Source: Himantopus leucocephalus (Eukaryota > Chordata > Aves > Charadriiformes > Recurvirostridae). Taken from it: DNA of 64,000 bases. The notes below the pieces were generated by a model, which saw only the letters and a list, made by a program, of their open reading frames with translations, had not been told where the DNA came from and searched no databases. This document shows, piece by piece, positions 36,321-48,250 of the stretch. Position numbers and translations under genes: made by a program. The stretch spans positions 89,132,045 to 89,196,044 of the forward strand of contig RSEF01000002.1 in assembly GCA_003993805.1 (NCBI GenBank). The letters are read 5' to 3'. Numbering within the stretch: the first letter of the stretch is position 1; each line of letters opens with the position of its first letter.

Positions 36321-39300
36321 GCAGTGTCCCTGAAGGTCATCTCAACAGATGCTTGTATCTCTTTATCTAATTCTTCAACAGTTCAGTGCTTTTCACTGTC
36401 CCTGTGCAGGCGTTTACAGTGAACTTTTCCCTCTCAGTCCAGTTGAGGATTCTTCCCAACTACAGTACGTAAATTTCTCAGAAAAGACCAAAAGACGCTT
36501 GCCCTGTCTGCTCACTGGGGCACATAATCACATGTGATAGTGAGATACTCTGCCTTTTCAGAGGTACAGCATATTTACTGTGCGTGACTGCCAGTAATAT
36601 TAGCTAGTGCACTCTCGTATTCCAGTCCTGCTTCCATTTGCATTATTTAGGTTGAGGAGCATGCATGAAGCATGTAACGTGGGAAGTGAAATGAAAGTTG
36701 TGTTTACTTGTTGTGCTAAGATATGAAAGAAATTCCCTCTGTACTCCCTGTGCAGCACAATACATCTGCCTCTTGTGAGCAGAAAGTAGCCGACCCATTG
36801 AAATTTTTGGCTTGTTCCTTTGTTTTAATTTATACAAGTGTATGTTTCAGTTTGAAATTGAATCCGAACAGATTAGCATTTGTGGAGAACCTACCTCCTA
36901 AAATAGACAAAACTTAGATAAGAGATGTTATTGTGGTGAGGACAGTGGGAGGGATTTGAAAGCATGCATTTTAAGTATGTTCAGACTGTTACCAAGTCAG
37001 AATTGTTGTCTGCACTCTGCCTTGCATCACATCTGCATTATCCCCCCAGGATTCTTGAGATACCAATCTCTCTTCATTAAAACAAGAACAACAGCCAAAT
37101 GATTGAGATTCCCTCTTGACTGATCACATCTGGAAAGCTAGCATTCTTCTGACAGTAAGACATGACAAGCTACATCTATACTAGAAAAATAATGTATGTT
37201 AGAAAATAACTTTCAGCTAGCACAACATCAAACATGATTTTGTATGTAATTTAGATTGAGATTAAAAACATTTATTACACATGCTCTATCCATTTATTGA
37301 GACAAGTTTGTACTTACTGATGCTATGACTACTGTATACTGGAAGTTGCTCATGTGAGCATTAAGAGGCATTTGGTGGGTTACTGGACTGGTTAGTTAAA
37401 ATGTGCTAATTTGGTTAGCACGTTTAGGGAGTTAATTCCACTATAGAGGAGTTCACGGATATGTTTGGAAGGAGGGAATTCAACTGATGAGTAGAAAAAT
37501 AATTCCTAACTGCCATTAATCCAGTGCAGCGGTTTGTTGGCAGTGGATTTGGGACAGTGGAATAAGAGAAGATGATGAAAACTAGCAAAGGCTAAAGCCT
37601 TATGTCTTCCCCTTCCTGTTTTTGCTTACTGGTATGATAGCTTTTATTTTACGTTACATTTAGTTCAAGTGCTTTCAAATTCTGTTAATACAGCTGTGCT
37701 TTCTGTGTTCTCCTGCCCTAGCAGTTAATTCCAACTGTAAGGGGACAGTCAGTGCTCTAAAATGAAGCATATACCCATCTCATTTTGGGGTACCTCTTTT
37801 TCCTTGTATAGGTTACTAATTTGCTTTAATATTGCTATTATTGGTGTTACTGTTGCTATTAGTACTAGCAGTAGCAGTTTATCTTTAGGGAATGCATGAT
37901 GTTCTTGCCAAGGGCATTTTTTTTTTTTTTTCGTGAGGAAGAATTTGTTTTGAACAATTGAGTTTTCTTGCCTGAGGACATCAACCATCACTATAAAGTT
38001 ATTGAGATGTTATTGAATTGTCCCAGAAAAACGAGCGAAAAAATGCAAAATCCACTTCATGTGCATTCATAATTCTCATTCTATTCTGAAGTTTTGCTAC
38101 CCTAATAACTTTGTAAAATCAGAAGTTTTTTCCGGTCAAACACAGAACAGAACTTCTCAAAAAGCTGCCTACTATGTTATCTTATTTTCGCCCCAATCAC
38201 TTTGTGATTGTGTATGTGGAAAAAGAAAGAGGCAGAAAGGAGTTTTACAAATGGAAGGATTGAAAATGTTTATTTTCCTCTACTCTCATTCTTACAAATA
38301 AATTCTCTTGCTCATATTTTCATCTCTAGCAGAGGAAAATTTCAGTCTAGTGGAGGTTTGGAGATTTCAGTAGGATGTGAAGTACCAGGAAGAGTTAGAA
38401 GCAGATTATTATACTAAAGCTGTAGTTAGCCCTATTGATTAGTCATAAAAATACAATGTGTGTTAATGGATCTTCATAATTTTCAGCGTTATCCAATCTA
38501 TCGCTTAAGAATAGAAAAATGTGTACATTTTTGGAAGAGTGATTAAAAAACCAAAGAAGGTATGAAGGTATGCATCAGAATCAATACTTTTAAGAGCTAA
38601 AGTGGCTGTGAGATGAACTTTTTTTTTCCCTCCCTGAACTGATTTCTGGCAAATGGAGAGCATCACGAATGAAGATTTTAGGTGATTTGAAGCGGGCAGC
38701 ATGCAAACTAATACCAAAGAAAGTGCAGAATCGACGCAAAAAAANTGCAAAAAATTGCCAGACACATATATAATAATTTCATTAAATATATATATAATTT
38801 TTATATAATTACATTTATATAATGTATCTCTAGAATATATACACCCATGTAATAATTTCATAATTCCGATACAGTGGCATGACACTCAAGTTTTTGGATT
38901 TTTTTGTTGTTTCTGTTTCTCAGTGAAGTGGCTTGTCCTCGCTTGCATGCAACTCACATTGAACTCTATCTGCCATATCTCACTATAGCAGAGATTTTGT
39001 GGGATTAACTGGAACTGCTTTCTTGCAGAGCTAAAACTTTCAAAATCATTTTGGATTAAAAAAAGGGTCTCTAGCTATGAATGTTTTTTGTGGCAGGGAA
39101 AAGTGTGAGGGGGCAGGAGTGGCAGAGAGGAGATGTTACGGGCTGATGGCAGCCCCCCATTCCCCATCCCCAGTGCTGCTGGGCAGGAGGAGGTAGAGGA
39201 ATCTGAAGGGAAGGGATAAAGTTGATCCTGTGAAAAGGTGGTGTGGGGGGGAAATGTTTTATAGATTTGTCTTTGTTTCTTACCATACTATTCTATTTTT

Positions 39301-42300
39301 AATTAGCGACAAAATGAATTTATGAGAAAGCAGCTGGGTGGGCATCTGGCAGCCAGCCAAGCAGCCTACATCCTAGCATGGTTTTCAAAATACTCTTCTT
39401 TCTGTTGCACCTTCCTTCTCCTTTCTCCATTAATTCACAGATTAGAATTAATATTTAAAGTGTCTGAATTCAAAGCACCATGATTAACACAGAATACTGA
39501 TAGCTTGGATGAATGTTGCCAGAAATTATCTAGGGCTATTTCTAAGAACCTGGCTAGGGAAGAAAGCATTGTTTTAATCCATTAAAAAAGTTATGGGGAC
39601 ATTGTCCTTGAAAAGATCTGGCAGTGAGACAGGGCCTGCCTTATGTTACTGATGTGAAGTTCCTCTTCTGCTTGAGGAATTGTTTATGTAGATTCTCAGT
39701 CACAGTTACCATGCAGGCCAAAAGGATGTCTCTACCCTGGTTTTAAAAATGAGGATCACTCAGTTTCCTTTGCCACAAAGAGCAAGCAGGATTCACTGAC
39801 ATGCCTGCTCCTTTTTTTGTAGTATAGTTTGTGTATTGTAAAGCTGAAGTGTGGGTATTCATCTCTTTCCTTTAACATAGACTCAGGTCCTAGTCCTGTA
39901 GGTAAGGCCTTATTCTCTCCTTGAGGATCTCAGGCAGTACACGAGTCTGTGTGCTGGGAAGCAGTTGAAAATTCAAGGCTGAAAAGTACTCCAAGAAAAG
40001 TTATTACAGGACAGTCTCGTTTGGTTCTGTCCGAGTTTAGGCCTCAGATATCTTCCCTGAGGAGGCAATAGCCTTGCTCACATTGCAAATTCATTTAAAA
40101 TATATTAGTTCCCTCTTCTTTGTTCTTCACACCTTTTCTTTTTTTTCCCCAAACTCTTTTTGATTTGTAGGCATTCTGCTTTCAGAGTGAAAGAAACATG
40201 TCTGTAGATGCAATATTTACCATGAGTCTTGGGCTCTATGTGAATTTTTATGTGTTCCTTGAATTTCGGTAAAAGAACTGGGTAATTTTAGTAGTCAGTG
40301 AAAAATTTCACCAGGTGTTTCACATTGGAGAAAACCTCCATTGCAAGGAGAGCATACAGAATCTGCAAGCAGACTGAGATTATTCAGAATGTCACCATTA
40401 AAATTCCACAATATCTTTTAAAAGCACAACAAGTCTTATTTCTTGAACTCCGTGACTTTTGATTTGGCTGCTGTTAATACCTAGACTTTCTTAAGTGTGC
40501 CTCACACTGAATATTGCAGAGAAATGCTAAGCAACTGTTTGTGCCATTGAACTGTTTTAAAATAATGCATATTCCTCCCTGCACTTTAAGGCAGATACAA
40601 ATCCAGTGGTGTTTTTTCTCTGAAGTTTTTTTTTTTTTTTTTTTTTGAACAGAGATAAAGATTATCCTTTATTTTTTTCCCCTCAAGAATACTGAGAAAT
40701 CTTTATTTTGATATACATTAAACTTAAAATAGAAAATTAATTTTGAGGTTTTGGAGCTTTCTGACTTTGCAGCTTTGTAGAGGAGCACTCAGAATAGTCT
40801 GATCACAGTTTCAAACCCATTTTACTATTCACAGGAAAGTAAGAGCTATAAATGAATGGACTTTGGGCTAATTCTAAAGTTCTTCAGTACTTAAGGCATA
40901 TGCTAAGGGGGTTTTGTATTATAAGCTAGTGTGCAGTGTAGTCCCTTTTCTATATTGAATATTGAGAATGTTTACATTTTCTAGCCTTTCTTCTGTTCTT
41001 CTTAGACAAAACTCCCTTTGATTTTGGAGTGGTTTGCTATAGTAAAAGCTCTGGGTTTTGGAACACTGACTTCAAAGGACTCAATTCAGCAGAAAAAGCA
41101 CAGGAGAATTTTTAAGAAATAATTGCTAGTAATAAAGTTTTTGTTACTTTCTTTTTATAATGTGAAACTAGTATGCAATATAAACCAGTGTTAAAAAGCT
41201 AAAAGCTATAACATACCCATCAGGGGACAAATTGTTAATAAGGTATAATTTGATGGGGGAATGCTGATGGTGCCTGCAAAAAGAAATAAGAGCCCCATGG
41301 CTGCATAGAAGTGCCGTATTAACAGTTGCCCTGGGCATCCTGTTGAATGAGCTTTATTTATTATATTTATATAGCTACCTCCACTGAGGTTTCAGCTTCT
41401 GGGAGAAAAATACCAAAGTACAATATTGTTCTTCCAGTGTAACAATCAAAGGGTTTCTAAACCAAGAAAAATTGAAAAGAGGATACAGGAGGAGGAGAAC
41501 ATCACACAGTTGATTCAGAAACAAATTTTTTTCAGTTAGGCTCCCTGTGTGAGATTGTTACTAGAATTTGTGTGTGTCACTGAAATTTAGGAGATATTTT
41601 CTCAACACTTAAGGGCTCTTTTACTTTGACTTTCTTGATATAAATTGAGATTTGAGCTTTCTGTCATTAGTTTTAAGGGCCTATCACTTTTCCAGTTTAT
41701 TTTATGGATATGGGTGTTGCTCTTCAAGGTTCTGTAACATCTATGATACCAGTGTTTTTGCCTTGCTTCATGAGTTCTCCCATGGCTGCCTTCTCCCTAT
41801 ATAGCTTCCAGTTATTTAGAACTGCAGACATGAGTCTTTGGGAAAGTGTGATGTTATTTTACAAATATTTGGGATTTTTCCACTGGAAAAAACGGCAAAA
41901 GGAGGATGCAGTTAGAAACTTTTGCCAAATTACTAGCATTGTAAAATAATCTAGCTCGTCCGTAAAACTCTTCACAAAGCATCTGATACATTTAGCTAGG
42001 CATCAGTGTTTTATGAACTATTTTCTCTTTCTTTGTTCATGAATCTCTAATGCTAATGGCTCATGCAGTAATAACAAATACAGAATTCCCAGTCTGTACA
42101 CCAGGCATCACATCACACAGATTGTGATTGTTTTTCCCCTCCTCCATTGATTTTAGAACAAAAGCTCGTTTGCAAAAATTATCAGAGCTTCACCTGTCAC
42201 AGTGTGGGTTTGGGTGCACAGCAAATAATCACTGAGCAGCAAGGACATATACTGAATGGCTATCAGTTATTTATTAAGTTTCATTGCATAAATACTTTTT

Positions 42301-43067
42301 AGCAGTTTAATTAATGATTAATTGTGTAACACAGTCAACCTGTTGTTATAAGTGATTACTCAATCTGTCAGATAATAGGTTACATGAGATTACATAGGTC
42401 CATGAGTAGTGTTTTCTACAAATGTGCTCGTGACCATTTATAGCAGATTTTTCAGGTTTAAACCAACTGTTAATAATTTATTAAATCTATGAAAATTTAA
42501 TCACAGTTTGAAATACGAATTGTCAATTTAATCTTTCACATACTCTTAGAAAGTAATGACTATTTTTTCATCTGTCTGCCGTTAAAAATACAGTTGATTG
42601 ATAGTGGAAATCATCCACTGAGGAAACTGAAAGCATACTCAGTGACTTACCTTCCTTACCGGAGGAATATTGATGGCTGAGGTTTGTAGTGATTGGCAGT
42701 AAACTGAGGCAAATAAAATTCCGTGGCTCTGGAGTGTTCTACCTGCAACATGCCCTCTAGCTGCAAGTGCACAAACGTCACAAAACTTATCCCCCTTTAT
42801 CACATCTTGTTTATTGTTGTTTTCTTTGGAGCACATTGGCTGGAATCCTTAGGCTGAGTCTAAAGATTGAGTAGAGCTTCCTCTAACTCTCCTATGTCTG
42901 CTGAAATATGAGGTCAGCGGGGAAGTAAATATGAGCGGAAAAATTGGAGATGTGTTGCTAAGATATGATGATGATCATTGTTTCGGTGACTTCTTTTCCC
43001 AGATTCCTTGTCATGTGGACTAAGGTAAATGTCTTTATATATAACAGGGGTAGTTCTTTCCATCTGA
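36321..43067 (+). other. SEMA5A: SEMA5A 47-kb intron, third segment
   Basis: No gene or clear mobile element was recognised. It contains an AT-rich TA-repeat stretch at about 38765-38830, a single N at 38745 between two GCAAAAAA copies, a 21-T run at 40626-40646, and a run of homeodomain-like TAATTA sites at 42307-42324 inside sequence that looks constrained. Open frames are short and carry no recognisable domain. Confidence 0.7.
42307..42324. promoter_or_regulatory. Clustered TAATTA-type homeodomain sites
   Basis: TTAATTAATGATTAATTG contains two TAATTA-like cores plus ATTA/TAAT half-sites within 18 bp. It sits in a repeat-free stretch (about 42200-42560). Such sites also arise by chance in AT-rich DNA, so a regulatory role is an inference only. 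Confidence 0.25.
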
Positions 43068-43557
43068 TCATAGAATCATGGAGTTGTCTATGTTGGAAGA
43101 TCATCACATCCAACCATTAACCTAACATTGCCAAAACCACCACTAAACCATGTCCCTAAGCACCACGTCTACCCATCTTTTAATTACCTCCAGGGATGGC
43201 GACTCCACCACTTCCCTGGGAAGCCTGTTCCAATGCTTAACAACCCTTTCTGTGAAGAGATTTTTCCTAATATCCATCCTAAACCTCCCCTGGCGCAACT
43301 TGAGGCTGTTTCCTCTTGTCCTATTGCTTGTTACTTGGGAGAAGAGACCAACCCCCACCTTGCTACAACCTTTTTTCAGGTAGTTGTAGAGAGTGATAAG
43401 GTCTCCCCTCAGCCTTCTTTTCTCCAGACTAAACAACCCCAGTTCCTTCAGCCACTCCTTACAGGACTTGTGCTCTAGACCCTTCACCAGCTTCGTTGCC
43501 CTTCTCTGGACACACTTTAGCACCTCAATGTCTTTCTTGTAGTGAGGGGCCAAACAG
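43068..43557 (-). mobile_element. CR1 LINE, 5'-truncated, ORF2 C-terminus still open
   Basis: The + strand begins TCATAGAATCATGGAG, the complement of the CR1 3' end. A minus-strand open frame at 43553-43143 encodes the ORF2 C-terminus without interruption: [36 protein letters not shown], then [15 protein letters not shown] and a stop after VLRDMV. Similarity ends near 43557. The uninterrupted frame makes it one of the younger copies here. It lacks the RT domain, so it cannot move by itself. Confidence 0.95.
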
Positions 43558-46500
43558 GTCTAAGCAGCCGTTCTACTGTCTCTGCAAAAATGGCCAATGA
43601 TTACTCATTTGGATCTTAATGTTTATCTTTTAGAAATTGCATAGAAATGACCCACTCATTTCACATAGCTAATACTAGGTTACCAGATGTCACTGAGTTC
43701 CACTAATTAATAACTTGAATGTTGTTTGACACATAACCTAGAGGTGAAAAGCTCCACGTGTCATTGACATTACTCTAGACTATTCACTTGTGCTTCTTCA
43801 TAGCCTCACCATTATCTCAAATGTTCAAGATGAAATTGTGGTTTAAAGTTGCATTATAGGCCTCCTCCTTCCCTCTGCTTTTCATTGCAATTGGAGTACA
43901 TGATGTTCTCTTGAAGACTTTTTCATATTTTGAGCAGATACTTTCCTAATTCTCCTGTTTGTCTTTCTCACCCTTGATTTCTGTATAATTTAACAGTGCA
44001 GCTACACTCCAGTGATTTTCCTAGTAGCTATAGGTTCAAGCTTTCCTGTTTTAATAAGCATCTTTTGCTCTTTGTATTTAATGAGAATTTTTGTCTGCTG
44101 TTCTTTTTTTCCTTTTCTCCACAGCTCACAATATTATCTGTGTGTTGATGACACTCATTTATGTGCCTCGTTACTTTTTATTCTTCTCCATATTCTTGCT
44201 CTTTTGTCTCGTATTACATTAGTGTTTGTCAAAATAAATCCAATTATTTTAAAGTAAACATAACCAAAATAGAAATTACTTTGTTTCTTCTTTCTCTGAG
44301 TGAACCATCAGTCATGCTGCCATGAACTCTGTTGCCAACTCTGTGGAAATTTGGTGGTGTTTTTCTTACTGTGTTCCATTTTGCCCCATCCACTTTCTAA
44401 ACGTCTTCTATATCTATGTGTTATTCTTAAATGGCAAGAAGAAAAATTAATATTGCTTTTCCAAAGTCACCTTTCTGATCAATTAATTTAACTGGTTGGA
44501 TGTAAAAAATCTTATATTTGTATCTCTGTCCTGTTGAACCATTTATTTCTTTACTGGCTTTTCATTAAACAAGCTGTACAAATTGGTGGTCCTTACATTT
44601 CTTCCGTTGTTAGCATTCTGCATTCGCTCTGCTTTCATTTGTCTAAAATCTTCTTACCTTGATTTGGTTGCATATTTAATGGACATATATTTGTTAAAGT
44701 TCCTTCAACTATTTTTGTCTCTTTGCTGTCTTGTAAGATGCCATTTTTAGGCTAACTGTTCAAAACAGTCTTTTTTTTTATTGTAAATGAACATTATTAT
44801 AAAGTCACTAATGTTTTCTCTAGAACTATAGATGTGCATTGCTATGAACAGAATCAAGCCTGCTGTCACTAAAGCCTAATGGCAAAGCTATTTGAATAAA
44901 TAAATAAAAAATTGTTATTCTGTTCCTAATGAGACATTATGTACAAAATTTTATACATACATATAGAAATAAAAAGATTTCTTTTTTATATTTTCAGTTA
45001 TTCAGTATGACTTAGAAGATGTTATAAATTTCATCCTCCACCGTATCTCTCAGGTTCATCTGTTTTTGTGAGCTCAGATCAGGAAGCTATAATACAGCTG
45101 TCTTGGACATCTCAGGGGCAATGAGATGAGTCAACATATTGACTGTGCCTCTCAGACATTATTTCAGGAAGGTTTTTGATTTGCACAGTCTTTTGAAGTG
45201 TCATACCTTCCCTGACTGTCTGTGGCTGAAAGTTAAGGAGCACTGATTGCTGGGCTGCTTGTTTAATCCCACATCCCGTGCCAGCATGGCTGTCTTGAAC
45301 AGCACGTTAGCACGGGCCGAGACAGCACACCTTCTGGTGCTGCTGTCTCCTTTCCCATTTCCATGTTTCTTAGCAGCAATGGGCAGGTGTACAGGAAAAT
45401 AAGCTTCTGCCTGCCTATGCTCAAGGTCCAAACCAACATGTTGTGGCCCTCTGGTGCCAGGGGACTCTTTTTTTTTCCCACTTGTTCTGTTATTTAACCT
45501 AGGGGGTTGACGAGTATGAAATTACATTGAAGTATCTTTCCCTTCCCTGAAGTAAAGAGAATCCTGACATTTCTCATCAGCACTTAGAAGTTTACAACAC
45601 TATTCGTAAAAAAAATAAAATGAAATGTTGCTTTCAAAAGATCTTGGAGCCTACTAAAATCAATCTTTTTGCCAAAAAGCAAGAAATGCTTTAAAACTCA
45701 GTGTGCTAACACAGATGTTAAATCTTAGAGGATTCACATATAATTTATTCAATACATTAAACTGACTATATGTAGTATAATTTCAGAATGTGCATTAAAA
45801 ATATGTTATGAAATTTCATTCCTACCTGCTGAATGGCTGCCAAATTTGGTAATGCAAGAATATTTTGTTGTTTTACCCCTTCAGCACAATCCTGCATTCA
45901 ACTTTTAAATGTCCATAAAAACCGTAAAAGCCTCAAAATGCCAGATGGGAACATTCAAAACTTTGAAAGTCACAGTGCAACAGTTTTGTTTTTTTTGAAT
46001 AACTCTCTGGTGGCAGGACTAACCCCTAGTTCTGAACCTACTTAAGTTTTGAGTTCCTAACTTCCAGGTTTGGAACTGCATTTTCCCCTATAAACCCCTC
46101 TTGGTTAAATATAAACCAAATGGATGTTTTGTGACATTTAGAAATCTTTGTAGAAGACAAGGAGAGGAATGCACAGGTGAATGGGTAGGTGGCGTTCGTG
46201 AAAGTTCAGTCTTGGGCAGAGTCTTGTGTCATTAAAGTCAGTGAAATAGCCCAACACTGAGGGTTTGTGAAAGATGTAGTAACTCTAAATTCTTCCCTAT
46301 TATGCTTAATTTTTTTCTTTTAATTTTATCATATTAATTCTGACAATTTTCAACAATTACTTATTTGCATAGTCAATAAAATAAGCTAATTAAATCTTTG
46401 GCTACTTCATGAATTGGCAGGGTGTGTACTTCTCACTTTTTTATATACTTCAGGTTAGTATATTTGAAATAAAAATGACATCAGCTCCTTCAAACCGTAT

Positions 46501-48116
46501 AAAGCTTCATATATTACATGCTTTAAGTATGAAATTATATATTTATCAGGGGATCTCAGTTCTTATTGAATTCCACCCCCTGGAAAAATTGAGCATGTTT
46601 TGATGTTTATTTTCATACATTTCACACTGCCTACTTTATAAGAAACTGTAATTTTGTTAACTGTGGATGAACAGTAAAAGCTGGTTCTGAACAAATGAAA
46701 ACACACATAATGTTATTCCCAGGAGAATTGGCTGTTTCATGCGGTAATTAGTGGCAAGATACTGCAGTGACTGTAGCCAATTAGTAAAGTTGTCCATATG
46801 TTGTTGGACTTCTTGTATGAGCTGCTGGCCTATAACTTCATATGAAAGCCTAACCAGGATGCTGTTAGTCCCCAGAAACCAGCTTTTCCTTTTTGGTGAG
46901 CCAAAAGGGAAAGGTGTGTTAAAGGGAAGTCCCTTTTTAATATTTTACTCTAGTTTTTCCACAGAGGATATTCGCTCTCCGAAGCTGACTGTTTGTCAGG
47001 AGTCTATTGGCAAGATAGCTCCAGCAATAATGGCTGCAAGGACGAGGGGTAATGTCTCTGTGGAAAGCAAGGAAAATGGTTCCTCTGAAGTATAGAGAGG
47101 TATAAATCTTTCTTAAGTGGCTTTACATATTTGCTGGAAGCAAGGATGTCATTATACCAAAGCATGTCTTAAAATTTCTGGTAACCATCAAAACCACCAC
47201 TAACTCTGCTGCTGCTAATTTGCTGCTAATGTCTTGCTGGTACACTTCTCTGTGGCTACATTCTTTCTTTGCATTTACGATCCTGACGCTCTTTTTATGG
47301 CCTCTTTAAACTCAGCTATTGGACTCCAGCATACATGTTCACTGAGAGCTAATTAGGCAGGCTGCAAGACACCCTCGCCAAACAAGTCACAACTTTTTGA
47401 AGCCATTCCATTGCTGAACTGGTGTGAACAATAAGGTGATATTGCTCACATTTGTTGACATATATTATTATGGTTATTGCCATTATACCCCAGCTCCCCA
47501 GAGTATTGTTTAAATACATGATATAAGAGATCAAAGCAAGCAGATAATGAAAAAGAAAAAAGGAAATATCTTGTAGTTGTTAATTTTTGGCATTGCGTAA
47601 TTAAAACATCTTCTTTAATGTTATTCTTGCCAGTATCTAATTAGCAGGGCCATCTGCCTAAGAAGTACTGGACCATCTGTCTGGAATACTGTTCCGTTCA
47701 TTTTTTGGTTCTTGACTAATTAACTTCTTTCTCTATGAAATGTAAGGGTACATTCTGTTTCTACACTTCAAAGAAGTTCATATATAAAAATACATATGAA
47801 TGTGTACCCGTCTACACATATATAAGTATCTGTATAGCTATAGGAGCATAGTTCTTCCAGGAGATCTGATTGTACTCAGTTATGTGTGGAACTTCCACTG
47901 TAGGTGAAAGCCATGATTTTTTTGTTGACCTGTTAGTAAAACTAATACGTATCTCACTTAACATTCTAATTGACCAGTCCTTTCCTGACTGTGTTCAAAT
48001 TTCCTGTCTGCATTTACTGATTAAAGTTATAATTGTAGAAAGGAGCTATATTAAGGTTAATTACTTAGGGCTTTGATTTTTTCTTCCCTTTTGTATTGTG
48101 TAATTTTTCTGGAAGA
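43558..48116 (+). other. SEMA5A: SEMA5A 47-kb intron, fourth segment
   Basis: Unique AT-rich intron sequence. An octamer ATTTGCAT (POU-type) sits at 46363-46370. The block from about 46640 to 47660 is repeat-free and has the look of constrained non-coding DNA. No gene was recognised. Confidence 0.65.
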
Positions 48117-48250
48117 TCATAGAATAAGTTAGGTCGGAAGGGACCTCCAGATGTCTTGCCTGGGGACTGACTTTGTTGCTGCATGTTGGGCATGAAGAGA
48201 ACCCCTTGACAGGTATTTCTTAAATGGGAGGACCATGTGAACATTATTCA
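48117..48250 (-). mobile_element. CR1 3'-end remnant, diverged
   Basis: TCATAGAATAAGTTAGGTCG followed by GAAGGGACCTCCAGATGTC follows the complement of the CR1 3' tail (tcatagaatnnnttgggttggaagggacct). Beyond about 48170 the match fades. The element is small and old. Confidence 0.55.

Noticed and set aside
38765..38830. TA-rich stretch as a possible origin or matrix attachment site
   Set aside because: Low-complexity AT sequence is common in these introns; nothing specific supports a function.
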